Assembly: GCA_010015655.1 (NCBI GenBank)
Contig: ML976677.1
Location: 119,531 to 183,530, forward strand
DNA from: Bimuria novae-zelandiae CBS 107.79
Lineage: Eukaryota > Ascomycota > Dothideomycetes > Pleosporales > Didymosphaeriaceae
Length of the DNA: 64,000 nt
Direction of reading: 5' to 3'
Part shown: one piece after another, positions 12,780 through 25,089 of the stretch
Position numbering within the stretch: position 1 is the stretch's first letter
Layout of the letters: every line of letters starts with the position of its first letter
Translations under genes and position numbers: made by a program
Notes under the pieces: generated by a model
Database searches by the model: none
Seen by the model: only the letters and a program-made list of their open reading frames with translations
What the model was told of the DNA's origin: nothing

Positions 12780-13910
12780 ACTACAGTCACATGACTTGCA
12801 AGCCGCTAACTTAGCGGCTTGGCTCTAAATCCCTTAAATACCGCGCAGCCCCCGTCTCTCCTTTCCTCTCTTCAAAGCAGGTCGGACACATCCCCTTCCG
12901 CCCCGTAAGGAGGATAACCTGGCCTAGCTGCGATCAAGTGAGCTCAAGAAGCCACTTGATCCCACTTGGTGAACGCATTGCATACCGCGCAGATCCTTGA
13001 TGGTGGATTATCTTCGGAGAATCATAACGGCACAATTTTTAGGCAATAACCTCAGCTTTTTGTTGAGGTCTTTCTTTTCATTGAGTCTTTGGACGCTGTC
13101 AACTGCTTGAGGAAGAGCTTTCATGGTGGTTGGTGATAGATCTGTGCCGTTTCCCACAGCAGCCCTTTATATTATGTGCCATGGGGCATGTTGCTGTTAT
13201 TATTGCTGAGCTGCGGGCGTGCTGTTTCCAGCACATGCCCTTGTGTTTACCAGCTCGCGCGCTTATAGTTCAGCTAGATTCACCTCACTGCTGCAAAGCC
13301 TTCGCTGCAGAGTTGCACATTGTGTAAGGCGATTCCGTCGCGACGGACGACCTGCGTTGTTGTGACGCCGCGCCTTTTGGCAAGTGCGCACAACAACGTC
13401 GACGTACGGCGGTCGCTCGAATCCTCTAGCTATCAATTGACGGGTGGATCATGCACAGTTGAGGATTACGATGAGTCTAGACCACCAAAACCTTCCCGCA
13501 GCTGGTGTTGTTGTTGCTGTGACGGAACGCGGTTGTCAGGCTCTTATAGCAGTGTCTTTTTGCAGTTGCCATCCGCATAAACTGTCCTGGCGGCGGCTCA
13601 AGACTTTCGGTACGGCTACGGCGAGCAAGCTGGCTGCTAAAACAATCCCTGAGCCGTTCTCATGGGTACTGGAACCACTTGACCTCGATGTATCTTCCAC
13701 CATGCTACTCTCCCGATGTTGAACTGTCATCCTTGTCTCGTTTCCCCTGGTGAAGCCCCATCTTGACAATTTTTGAGCGCCGTAATGAGTGCCGTCTTTC
13801 ACTTTCATCTACTCCCGTCCAGCGTACCGCAAGTCGCCTTCACCTGTAAGCGAGTCTCCCATTTGTAGGTATATCTTGAGCCCCGTTAGATACTTCTCCT
13901 CACCGCCAAC
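12780..13910. other. Region without a firm gene
   Basis: Contains a TATA-like TTAAATACC (about 12834) followed by a CT-rich leader, then short frames. The longest plausible one, 13444-13722 on the plus strand, would give 92 residues including AGVVVAVTERGCQAL, with no family match. The block from about 12830 to 13110 resembles 9790-10060 in the order of its words (CT-rich leader, AATTTTTAG, CTCAGCTT, TTGAGGAAGA), suggesting an old duplication. Confidence 0.35.
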
Positions 13911-14390
13911 ATGACGAATACTCGGGGAGCCCCCGAGCCTCCGCGCCTCTTCCGCACCCGCTTCTGGCGCCTCCCACGCTTCCCACTCCTACCTCCCCCG
14001 CCGCGTGGAGTTGCTGCTCCACGGCCGTCACCTTCGGGTGGAGCAATCCCGTTCGCCGCCGCGTAAGAAAACCCCATGCTCCTAGGGCTTCGCGAAGAGC
14101 TGTGCTAGAGGCAGGAGAAGATCAATAGATTAACTAAAAAAACCTGTAGCGCCCCGATCATGGAACTAGCCCTCGAGCTGGTGAGCCGACGGCTCGAGCG
14201 GGAAGAGCCGCAGCCGCAGCCGCAGCCGTTCTGGCGTAAGTGTTCATCCTATAGAAATACAAGATTTGAACGTGAATCAATTCACTGACCATTTTGAGGC
14301 CTCGTCCTCGGCCGCGTCCTCGCTAGCTTCGGCGCCGCAGCCAGGTTCTTCGGGACCTGGTTGCGGTGGCTGTTCAGGATCACTCGCTGA
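13911..14390 (+). CDS. Candidate small three-exon gene, 109 aa, Pro/Arg-rich with hydrophobic C-terminus
   Basis: Model: exon 1 13911-14062, intron 14063-14149 (donor GTAAGA, branch-like TTAACTAA, acceptor TGTAG), exon 2 14150-14235, intron 14236-14298 (GTAAGT, CTGAC, TTGAG), exon 3 14299-14390. The frame is continuous across both junctions. The ATG has a good context (CCAACATGAC). The N-terminal half is Pro/Arg-rich and probably disordered. A PQPQPQP stretch follows, then an Arg-rich amphipathic or membrane-associated tail ending FFGTWLRWLFRITR. The product is otherwise unrecognised. If the first intron is false, it splits into a 51-codon and a 55-codon frame. Confidence 0.45.
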
Positions 14391-17300
14391 GCACCTAAGT
14401 CAAAATCCCTGTTGGTCAAATTCGTTTTCAATTCACTGATAAATCCAGTAGCTGCCTCGTCACATTTCGGTCCGCAGTAGGTTCAGCCCTGCAATCCATA
14501 CAAAAGATAAGAACTTAACTAATTTAGTAGGAAGAAAAGGTTTTCCCGGCGCTTTGGTCTGCGTCGTTTTGGCGTTCGGAGCTCGGCGGTTTGTTTTTGT
14601 TTTTTTCTTGATGCATGGGAAGTGGAGGTCGGAGATAGACTTCTAATGAAGGATCGCTCGCTGACCATGTTCTTTATGATTTTGCTGTGAAGACAGATTC
14701 GTTTGAGAAACCCCATGTGCAGACATACTAACCAAAAGCAACTGCGAAGCTGCACTAAAGAAAGCATCTCAATTTGCTATAGGGTAACGTAACAGGAACG
14801 TAATGAAGCAAAGCAAAAATGAGTTGAGTGATCCGGGAATACATTCATTACGTAGTTATCGGTCGTAGCAACTCCATCGCCTTTCTTCTCCTAGCACACA
14901 ACAGGCGGTCGACAAAGCTCGCGCCAGGATCCGATTCCAATAAAATATCCCGTGTGGGATACACCCAGGCGACCAATTCATTGCCCCTAGGTTTACCATG
15001 TCTCCCTTTACCTTGTTTCTTTCACAAAGTCTTCCCTCGTGCTCTCCTTTTCAGCTCGTCTAAAAATTCGAAGTGCAGCAGATGAAGCATGTGCGTAGAG
15101 GCATCCTGGCGCAATGGCCGTAGGCTTTGCCGAAAACCCTCCCTTGGTTAACATCCGGAAGACATGCGAGTGGATTTTCCGGATCGGATAACAACTGTTC
15201 CTTCGGCGAAGATGCGGCAGGTGAGTGCGGGTGGAACGAGGCCCAGAGGAAGATTACACCGTAGCGCGTAGCTAGTCAGTACCCGAGGGTGACGATGGAC
15301 CAGCGACGACGTGCCGCTCGGCGAAGCTGCGGCAGGTAGAGTGTCCGTGGAACGAGGCTCGGAGGCAGGTGACGCCGTAGCGCTGAAGTGCCGCGGGAAG
15401 AGGTCGACAGTATTAATTCGGCCGATTCACAATATGTCCACCTGCAAGAGTTCGTTAGCCAAGTACCGTACATGGAAAACACGGACTCAACTCTGTGCCG
15501 ATACAGCGCCCATCCCAGCGCCGGGACGAATACGCCGACCGCTGACACGAAACTATCCGCCAGTTCAACTACCTCGTTAGTGACTTCATTGTAGTTGGCG
15601 TTTGGGTGCGTACTAGGAGTAGAACGCGTCCGACGTGGTTGAATACATTGAAAGGACGGGAGTCGGATTCCACGTTGCGAGGCAACGCGAAACGAAGGTT
15701 GTGAAGCTAAGAAAACCGACTCGATCCATCGCTCTCATGCCGCCTTTGGTCGTGCGGTTGTGTAGAGCCCAAGGGAATTGATGGTACCATAGATGGAGTT
15801 CTTCCAGGTTGGAGCAAGCGCCGAGACGAGAACTTCGGAGCTGTACCGTCTCGGTAAGTGCGTCTCGGCCCACTTTGCTTGCTTAAGCGGGCGCACCGGC
15901 TGTGCTTTCCGACTATACTGCAGTGAAGTGTAAAGGTCATTAGCGAAGAGCGTCACTGACACACCGATCCGCGCCAGCTTTTGTCACTCCTGACTTTCGT
16001 ATTGGTATCCGAGCCCGTTTGGCGAAGGAACGTTGGATACGAGGTCTCAGTGCAATCGAACAGGTCGTGGAAACTTCAGTGAATGGTACATTGAAGAAAT
16101 GATGAAGAATTGTCAAAGAAGCGCCGTCTGCTACACGGACAAAACCACAGCTATTTGCCTCATCACCGACGGGAGAAGTGAGTGCCGTAGCCTTGATGCT
16201 ATAAATTTCTCTACCTACACAGCCTAATGATCCCTAACAGAATCCTCGAGTTCATCCATAGGACGTGTACAAGTTTCGTGCTATGGCCGTTTCCTCCATC
16301 AAAAACTGGTTGATCCGAAGCCTCCCCCGGACTGGAATCGTGTTTATTCTTCACTGGGAGCCTATGAGGAGATGTGAGGTGGCCATTCCCATAAGAATGA
16401 TAATGAGGAAAGCTAGACGACCCCATCTAGTGAGCGATATGTTACCAACCACGCAGAAAAAGAGGTACTCACAATGTGTTATTGTTGTTTAGACTTCCCC
16501 CGGCTGCCAGCATGGAGGGTCTCCGAATACCCTCACTGGCGTGGCGGGAGAGAATGTCGAACGCTGTTTTTGCGACAGAGCGAAAGAGATATGTAACTGG
16601 AAGCAGGCGAGTCAAGAGTAAGGAAGGTTGAGCGGAAGCGACCGAAGACACATACAATATGTCGGAAGAATACAAAAATGTACGGAATGCAGATGAGGGT
16701 AGGAATGGGATAATTCAAAACTGTAGGGTGTCAGCCAACGGAATAGTGTGACCCTTCCATTCTCCACAAGCTATGAAATGAATGACTCACAATAGCAGAT
16801 GAGGGTAGGAATGAGATAACTCAAACTTGAAAGTGTCAGCCAAATAACCCTTTCACTCCAAACACAAGTTGCGAGATGAATGACGCACAATAACAGAAAT
16901 AGGAATTGGCGAGTTCGGAGGTAGGAATGAATAGGACCAAGTCCTGCCGCACCAATGGAAAAGATGAAAAGCTGAACCCTAGTCGGCCCAAAATCCGATT
17001 GCCGTTGCATGAAGGACTCACAATAGGAGAAATAGGAATTGGCGGGTTCTGAGGTAGGAATAGGGGTGTTCTGCCGAAACCGTGATTGCTTTGCGCTGGG
17101 ATGTTTTTCGGGCTCCGAGATAATAATGTCGGAAGAATCTATCGTCAGGTGAGCACGCACTCAACCATAACCAAATGAAGGAACACCCACATGGAGAAGA
17201 ACGACCTGAGCATGTAGGGCTGTCAATCGACCAATGAAGGAGTCGATAGCACGTTCCGTACCACTTCTCGCGAGCGCCCTGTTCCGCCGTAGACCGCACA

Positions 17301-17716
17301 AGCTACCGTCTGGTGGACGGGAAGGGTTGAACGTCGAATCCGTTGTCGTCTCGTGGCTCATTGACGGGCCCCTCTCTTGCACCGTATCGAACAACTTCCC
17401 ACCGGACAAACATGTACAGATAGCAGAGGGAGCCGGTCGCTTCGGAAATCCACTTCTCCGCTCGGTTGGTGCTTGGGAGCCCAAACGTAAGAGGTGATAA
17501 AATGGGATAAGAATAAATGAGGTCCACCTTCGCAGCTGCTCTGATAGATCATGGCGGCGACAATTGGGTCCGAGAAGTCCTCGGCGGAGCAAGCCACATT
17601 AGGTCCGCCCTGTGCGAAGCTCCTTCCCCACGTGGGTGATTGAAAGACGTTGAACATGTGTGAATAATTTGTGGGTATCTTTGCCATTGGATGTCGAGGC
17701 TGCTCGACCCAACCAT
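14391..17716. other. Gene-poor region with diverged direct repeats
   Basis: No gene was recognised in about 3.3 kb. About 70 bases at 15193-15267 recur in diverged form at 15317-15390, sharing TCGGCGAAG, TGCGGCAGGT, TGGAACGAGGC and CACCGTAGCGC-like words. A larger degenerate tandem array lies at about 16690-17075 and is listed separately. Short frames on both strands look like chance. Confidence 0.5.
16690..17075. repeat. Degenerate tandem repeat array, period about 108-137 bp
   Basis: Repeated words with regular spacing: GATGAGGGTAGGAATG at 16691 and 16799, then GAAATAGGAATTGGCG at about 16894 and 17030, each followed by GGAGGTAGGAAT or TGAGGTAGGAAT. The units also share TGTCAGCCAA and TGACTCACAATA-like segments. 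In one minus-strand frame the repeats translate to recurring phrases ending in NSYF and YCESF, but coding function is doubtful. Confidence 0.6.
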
Positions 17717-20700
17717 CTATGATCTACGCGAAACTTTCCGGAGCCATCTGAACCACCCGCCTGTCGGGTTGACGCTGCTTTCCTCATCCTCTTCGCCGAC
17801 GACGCGTAAGAAAACTTCGTCGAGTGTAGTCGGGCTCACCGAATAGTATTCCAACCCGATCTCGTCCCTGCTGTTCTCCAAGAGCTGGATGAGCCCCGGA
17901 ACGCCGCCGATATCCTGCGATCTCGACAGCTCCGTCTCGCTGACATTTGTCAATGTTTTGTCGTCTTTCTCAAGCTGCTGTATGGCGCGATCATCGGAAG
18001 CGGACGAGGAAGAAGATGCAGCCTTGAGCACCTTGAAACGGAGCTGCCCATGCCCACCATCTCTCGAGCCCCACTTGTCCATTTGGACACCAGGAATGCG
18101 ACTGCTGACCCATTGCTTCACGGCATCCATCTCTTCCGTTGTTGTCGCCGGAGCCGACTTGAGTACCAATTGCACGACGAATGCGTCGCCATACTGGTCG
18201 CCAAGTTCGGCCACGGTGCCGAGCGCAAGCATCTTCCTCTTCATGATGCCAACCCGTGTGGCGAGCTTGTCCGCCTCTTCCATAGAGTGAGTAGTGATGA
18301 GCAGCGCGCGACCGGGAGCCGCTACACCGAGCAGAGTGCGCCACATTACTCGCTTGGCTGCTGCGTCCATACCGGAACTTGGTTCATCGAGAAGCAACAC
18401 AGAGGGGTTTCCCATAAGTGCAATACCTAAAGACAGCTTCCTCTTGTTTCCACCCGAAAGCTTGGAGGCAAGACGCGTTTGGAATCGAGCCAGACCGGTG
18501 GCAGTCAGAATGGCGTTGACTGAAGACTCCGGATCCTGAACTCCTCTGGAGCGGGCATAGAAGTACAGGTGTTCCGTGACAGTCATGGAATCCATGGCGT
18601 CGAATTGCGGGCAAACGCCGAGGTGACCCCGGGCTGCAGCACGCTTCGAAATGATGGAAATGTCTTCGATGAGGACATCGCCGCCACCATTGATATGTGT
18701 TGTTGGGTGCTCGTCGCCACGGATGAGCGAGATCGTGGTCGACTTTCCGGCTCCATTGGGCCCAAGCAGAGAGAAAACTTGGCCTTGTGGAATGCCAAAG
18801 GTTATGTCGTTGACGGCATGGTTGTGACCGAATTCTTTGTGCAGATGCAGAACACGCAGGCTGTCGTTACTCTGCTCGGTGCGGGCTATTTCCGCTGCCA
18901 CAGCAGGGTTGACGGTATCTAAAGACTCTTCAGTGTGTCTCTGCCTGGACTTGGAGCGGTTAAAGATTGGTGGTCTGTATCCGGAGTCCCACCATACAAG
19001 GGCGATGAACATAACAATAGCCTGCATTGACAAGTACAGAATGGGCCCGCCATACACGTCAATCGCACCAGGATAACTGGCTACTTCGTCTCCATCGCAG
19101 AGCAAGGAGAAAGAGTTCAATGACAACAGCATCGTTCGGAGAATGTTGCCCGAAGGTGTGACTGCCGCAAACGCGAAGTGGAATATTTCGAGATCGCTGT
19201 CAATACGGTATGCTGAGGAGTCGTTAGACAAACATTGCCCAAACACCAATCAGAATGTGGTACACCAGACGGCCAGGTACAAAGTAGGTATCAGCCACTG
19301 TATGGCTTATCCTAGGGTAACACACAGCTCTAAGACAATGCCAAATGGAACTATCTTACCCGACCTTGTACCTACACAACTGGGTTGCACCAGGTGATGC
19401 ATTCACAAACACATGGGGTTAAATGAGGATGCACTTACCGGGTGAGTATGTTAGAATGCTCATGTAGCCAATGAAGTAGAGCAAAAACGTAGAGGCTTGT
19501 GCTCCGGCGGCAAACGCAAACGTGGCCAGTTGAGAAGTCACCACAATAGAAATGAGGTAACAGAACAGTATACTGCTCAGACCGTACAGGAAGAATATGA
19601 CGAAGAGGTAGCCGGGCGAGTACCAGGCAGACGAAGCCTGCGTACCGTGTCAGTATCCGAGATATGCAATAATAGAGGGCAATGACTTACCCCAACGAAG
19701 ATGCCTGTTACAATGGCCGAAATGAACAATACAAAGCAAAAGTCAAATATCAAGTAAGCCAGCCACAGAGGCACCGCCCGAATGCCGTTACTGTAATGCA
19801 ATGCTCGAACCTTGCGCAGACGCTCGACAGTTGGGTATAGGGCGAAAAAAGCAGGGTATACGCTCATGGCAAGACCGAAGTAAAGGATGAGTTGTAGCGT
19901 CTTGCCCATCCCCGGAGCAAAGGGAACAGCAAATTGTTGATACTGTGTTGAGATTGAAACGCCAGAAAGTATGCTGTCAAGCGCGCTGAGAGTGACCAAG
20001 CCTGAGAGGACACCACGATTGCCCACATACGCCAAGACAGGGGGGCCATCATCTTGCATGAAGAAGCCGCCGGGCGTGACATTGTGAAACCTGGTCTCGA
20101 TAAAAGTGTTGAAATCATTGAGAGTGTCGACAGACTGGAAGTTGGATTCGTTTAGGGTTAGGGTTGTGGCGAGACTGCGAATGTCCACACGCGATGGAGG
20201 ACCCACAGGTATGAGTAAAGCCCGATCAGTGTCCATGTTGGCCAGAGAATAAATGTCAGGGTTGTTGGCCGACTCGCCCGGGTTACATCCGACGGCTCGG
20301 TAGTCCTTGAGGAAGAGCGTGACGAGGCCGGCAGCGATAACGGGGAGCAGTACAGCGCAGACGTATGGCCAGTAGTTCCGACGAAGGATGGTGAAGCGTT
20401 TCCGGATGAGGATGAGCGTCTGCTGCGGCATTGTGGTGCCCTTGCCCTTGGACATCTGTAGGCTCTTGTCTACGTCTGCGGAGTTCTGGTCAGAGGAGGG
20501 CAGAGTTGTCTCTGCGTCCTTGGGCGGTGAGGTGATGGGCGTTGACTCGTCTGTGTCGAGGTGGTGCTCCTTGACTTCTTCGGCAAGAGCCAGAAAGACG
20601 TCTTCGAGTGTGGGACCGACGAAGTCTATGGGAAGTTAGTCAAGGTCAAGAGGATGTCGGACGCCATCCACTTACCATAGTCCTTGACGCCGCGAGACCG

Positions 20701-23032
20701 CAGCTCGTCCACGAACGTCGTGGCAGCGAGGGCATTGGGGAAACGATAGGTGGCCATGGCTTCAGACGGCGACGGCCTTCGAACGCCATTAGAGGGTGTG
20801 ATGGAGACGTCCTTGGGGTAGGTGACGTGGTATCCTCCGCCAATGTTGTGCTTAAGTTGTACCGACGTGCCCTTAGTTTTGAGGTTGCCACGAGAAAGGA
20901 TGGCGATGTAGTCAGCGAGGACATCGGCCTGATCAGAGAAGTCAGTGAATACTCGCAGTCGAGCGAAGGTAAAGCCAACCAAGGCAAGTGATAACAGGGG
21001 GGGATACTGACCTCGTCCAAGAAGTGTGTTGTGAGGAGAAAGGTCCTGTCACCGCGCTCTCCGAGAAGAATCTCCCAGATCTTGCGTCGGGAAAGGGGAT
21101 CCAGGCCACTCGACACTTCGTCGACACAGCAAACCCTACTGCCGCCAGTGAACATCATGGCCAGCTGGAGCTTCCTTTTCTGCCCGCCCGATAGTGTCTT
21201 GGACTGCGCCTTCATCTTGTGGCCCAGATCACACGCCCTGATGAGGTTCTTGATGCTTTCTTTGCTGTCCGTCGTGCCTGCCGCCTTGAGTCTGTTGAAT
21301 ATATGCACGTGCTCAAAGACGGTTAGCTCGTCCCACATGACGTTCTTCTGCGGGCAGAGACCGAGACCGCCGGTGCCGTCGATTTCGATAGAGCCACTCG
21401 TGATGGTATTCAGGCCGGAGATTGCGTCGAGCGTTGTGGACTTGCCGCTGCCGTTGGCGCCCAATAGAACCATAATTTGGCCTCGACGAGCCTTTATGCT
21501 GAAGTCATTCACGGCAAGCACGGTTTCGGGCGGCTTGATGCCAATCCTGGCAAGCACGTTGGTGCGGAACCAGCTCGGCGTCCATGCCTTCGAGAACGAG
21601 GTAAGGATGATGGAGTGGTCAGGCGACGAAGTCGTCGTCTTCCGCTCTTTGGATACAGTGCCGTAGAGCCATCGTTCGACAAAGGCGCCGAGCACAGGAT
21701 AGGCAAATATCTGAATGATACAGAAGATCCACAATGCGATGCCTGGAAGAGTCCAGTCAATGTCATTATACCCGGGCGCGGACTTTACTAGGTTCGTGGG
21801 TTGTAGCATGCGCTCCCAGCGAGCAACGAAGGTGATGAACCAGACGTAGTTCATGCTGGGGAACAGCAAACTCAGCACAGCAATAGCGCCTGTACTGAAA
21901 GGACCAGCGACCTGTGCAATGATGGCTAGAAGGATGGGGATAATGACCATGGTGATGCCAGACAGCTGTGCCTTGCGGAAAAAGCTCGCACCGAAGATGG
22001 AGAAACTGGTAAGGGCGCCGCCGATCAGAATATGATAGATAATCAAAATTCCTACGTTCGTATGCACGAAGGCCAACTGTCGTACTATGATGCCCATTAT
22101 GATCCAGCCGGGGAGGTAGATGAGGTCGAACGCGACGTGATTGGAGAGCAGTCGTGCGGCTTGCGTGTGCCAGGGCTTCTTAGCAGGAGACATGGCTTCT
22201 ACAAGCTGCGAGATGCCGCCCTCTCTTTCAGACGCCATTTGCCCGGTCAATTGGTAGGTAACACCGCAGACTCCGATGTATAATGCCACTGCCATGATGT
22301 CTATCAACGCGCCCATGTACGATGTGCGGATGCTCTCCTCGCGCTCTTCCTGTGTCTTACTAGTAAAGGCGTATTCGTCGATGGTGGAGGTCAGTTCGGT
22401 TCCATTTAGGGAGGCAATGGCTCGGTCGACGGCGCTTTGGAAGGGTAACACATAGACTTGGATATCGTTGTCCTCTTCATCCACGTATATTTTTTCTCCA
22501 AAAGCGCCGTCCGCACGCAGGGTGTAGTTCCACCCAAGACCTTCTCCTTCTGTCGGCGACGAGTGGAAGCTGATTGCTCCGTAGCACGTAGACGCACCCC
22601 GCAAAGAGGAGGCACAGGTCGTCAACAGTCCGACGTCTTGCTCTAACGTGACGGCCGTCTTCCCTGCGCCCCTAACCGTGTCCGACAGGCGCTCGATGAC
22701 CCTCTCAATATCTCCCCCAGTATGTCCATTGTTCACGAATACGACCCTGTTTCGATTGCCAGTGGCTGCGGCCAAGGCGCTTTCGAAGCTTCGTATGGGC
22801 GTGGGCGAGCCGATGCCGAAGTCAGAGGGCGGAACGAAGAAGTTCTTTGCATAGGTTATGAAGAACATCTGCGGTTGGTGTTAGCTGGTGCGGAGAACGG
22901 AGGGCGCATAGATGCGCGTACGAAAATGATAGGCGCCCAAAACGCGCGTATGCTCGTGAAGAACCAGTGGCGGACAAACACGACCATGAGAGTCTTCTTG
23001 GTGAGAATCCATGTCTGCGATAGGACGGCCAT
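17717..23032 (-). CDS. ABCA-type full-size ABC transporter, six exons, 1616 aa
   Basis: ATP-driven membrane transporter, arranged TMD1-NBD1-TMD2-NBD2. Exons on the minus strand: 23032-22922, 22868-21012, 20928-20676, 20625-19691, 19637-19439, 19212-17717; frames join exactly. Introns are 53, 83, 50, 53 and 226 nt, all GT-AG. The ATG (CGCAATGGCC) gives MAVLSQTWILTKK, the usual ABCA-like start. NBD1 has Walker A GANGSGKST (about residue 507), signature LSGGQKRKL (about 596), Walker B CCVDEVSSG and H-loop TTHFLDE. NBD2 has GPNGAGKST (about 1269), LSGGNKRKLSL (about 1370), LLLDEPSSG and TTHSMEEAD. All catalytic motifs look intact. ABCA proteins usually move lipids; the substrate here is unknown. 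A transposon end lies about 300 bp upstream of the start codon. Confidence 0.93.
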
Positions 23033-25089
23033 TGCGGCGCTGTCTGCCCCGGTGGGCGTACGACTGTGGCCGGTTGGGTTCGAGAGTGGTGCTGCTGTAG
23101 CAATCGGTTACAGACGTATTGTCGCAAGAGTTCAACGTGGGAAGAACGGTCGCATGGTGTAGAAAGGGTATCAGCGAAAGAACATAGTGACCGGTTAAAC
23201 GACAAGTGAAAGGAGCGTCAGAACAGACGCGAACAACAACTAGCAGCGCCGAGCCTCCATCATATTTCGATTTATGGAACTCATGTCGACGTCTTCGATG
23301 GGATCGGGGTCAAATTGCGCCGATGTGCTGCCCGTTCTGGAAGCAGTTGGCGCGCCGCGTCACCGATCGCGCCACCCAACATGATCGCTCGGCCAGCAAC
23401 ATGAGGCTACTAAGCCACCCACAATTAATATTATCACGAGATTTTTTATAGTTAAGGTCCCCTAAGTTTATAGATAATTACTATTAGATTAGATTATAGA
23501 TATTTGCTTAGTATTTCGATAATATAGCTAATACTTATCTATAAAGTAAATTATAGTAAATAAGACCTTATTAGTATTTATAGCCTTAAGCTAAGGCTAT
23601 CTTTTCTTAATAAAACTTTTAAAAGGCTTTAAAACCTTCTTATTACCTAATTTAAATTTTTTAAATTTACTTTATACTTTATAGGCCTAGTAATTAAAGC
23701 GTTACTTAGTAACTATATTAGCTCTCTACTTTACGCGTGTATTTATAATAGCTACTTAAATAACACGTCTCTTTTAAAGTAGCTTTATTTTAAACTACTA
23801 GTTAGCCTAATAGGGTTTTACTTACTTACTTTTTTAAAGCTATATTTACTACTATTTAGTATCTTTTTAGTATTAATAATCGCGGGCTCGCTAAACGGTA
23901 TAAAATAACGAAAAAATAGCTTTATTATAATGCTTATCTACTTAATTAAGAGGTAAAAACTTATTTTATTTTAAGTATTTTTTTTACATTGCTAGAACCT
24001 CTTACAGACTTTTATTTTTATACTTTAATAGTTAGTTCTGTATAAATATAATATATATAGTTTAACTTAGCTTTTTAGCTTTATTATTATCCCTTATATT
24101 AATATTAGCCTTTAGTAGCTAGTAAATCTTTCTCTAATCTAAAGCACTAAGTACTAAAGTTATTTTTATTTTTATTTTTATTTAGGTAGCTAAGTCTAAT
24201 TAAATCTATTAATGATAGTTATTGGATCTAGAGGAAAGATACTAGTAGCTTTAAAGGCCTAAAACATTAGTAGCTACCTTATAGTACTAATCTAGACTTT
24301 TTATAATTAGCTAAAGAAGTTTCTCTTAGTAATAAAGGCTAGTCCCTAGCTATTTCATAAGGAAGCTAATAGTTTATTTAAATATATATTTAATAGAGGC
24401 TTAAACACGCAGACATTAATAGGCTATAATGTATAAGTTAAATAAGATAGATAGATAACTAATAAGATCCTATTATAATTATAATAATTAATAAAATTTT
24501 TAGTAATATAAGATTTATAGCTATTAAGAATTAATAGTTAATATAATTATTAAGCTTTAACCTTTATAAGGTAATTAAACACTTATTATAGCTATATATG
24601 ATGTATTTAATTACTTAATTAGCCAAATTTAGATATAGTAATAAAGTTTTAGTAGTGTTAAGGGTTACAATCCTCGATCTAGCATAATTATATATTTATA
24701 GAGGTGGCCGAATAAATTAACGTTAAATTTAGGACAGATCTATTAGCGTATATATAAACTATAAGCAATATCTACCTACGGTTACTATTCTAAATAGCGT
24801 CCCTTATAGCCTTACTCTTATATAGAGGCCTATTAAAGATCCTCTTTAAGTAAGAAGTAATGCTAAGTAGGATGTTTTTCTTATCTATATTATATATATC
24901 TTAAGTCTTAACGTACTTTACAAGCGAGTGTATTACTCTACTAAGGCCCTACTAAAATAATATATTAATAATAATAGTATAACGCGATGTCTTAACTACT
25001 TAATTAGCTATTATAAATAAAAGAAACTTATATATAGCTTGTACTTTAGGCTATTAAATAAAATATAATACTAAGTTAGTAATACGATA

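Noticed and set aside
20646..21011. C-terminal extension of the 740-codon minus-strand frame in the ABCA gene
   Set aside because: The end after TTHFLDE reads through an 83-nt intron; the other frame (ADVLADYIAILSRG) matches the ABC fold.
24650..24740. Possible additional LTR start (TGTTAAGGGTTACAATCC)
   Set aside because: No matching terminus or target duplication found; it lies within the transposase relic of the outer pogo element.
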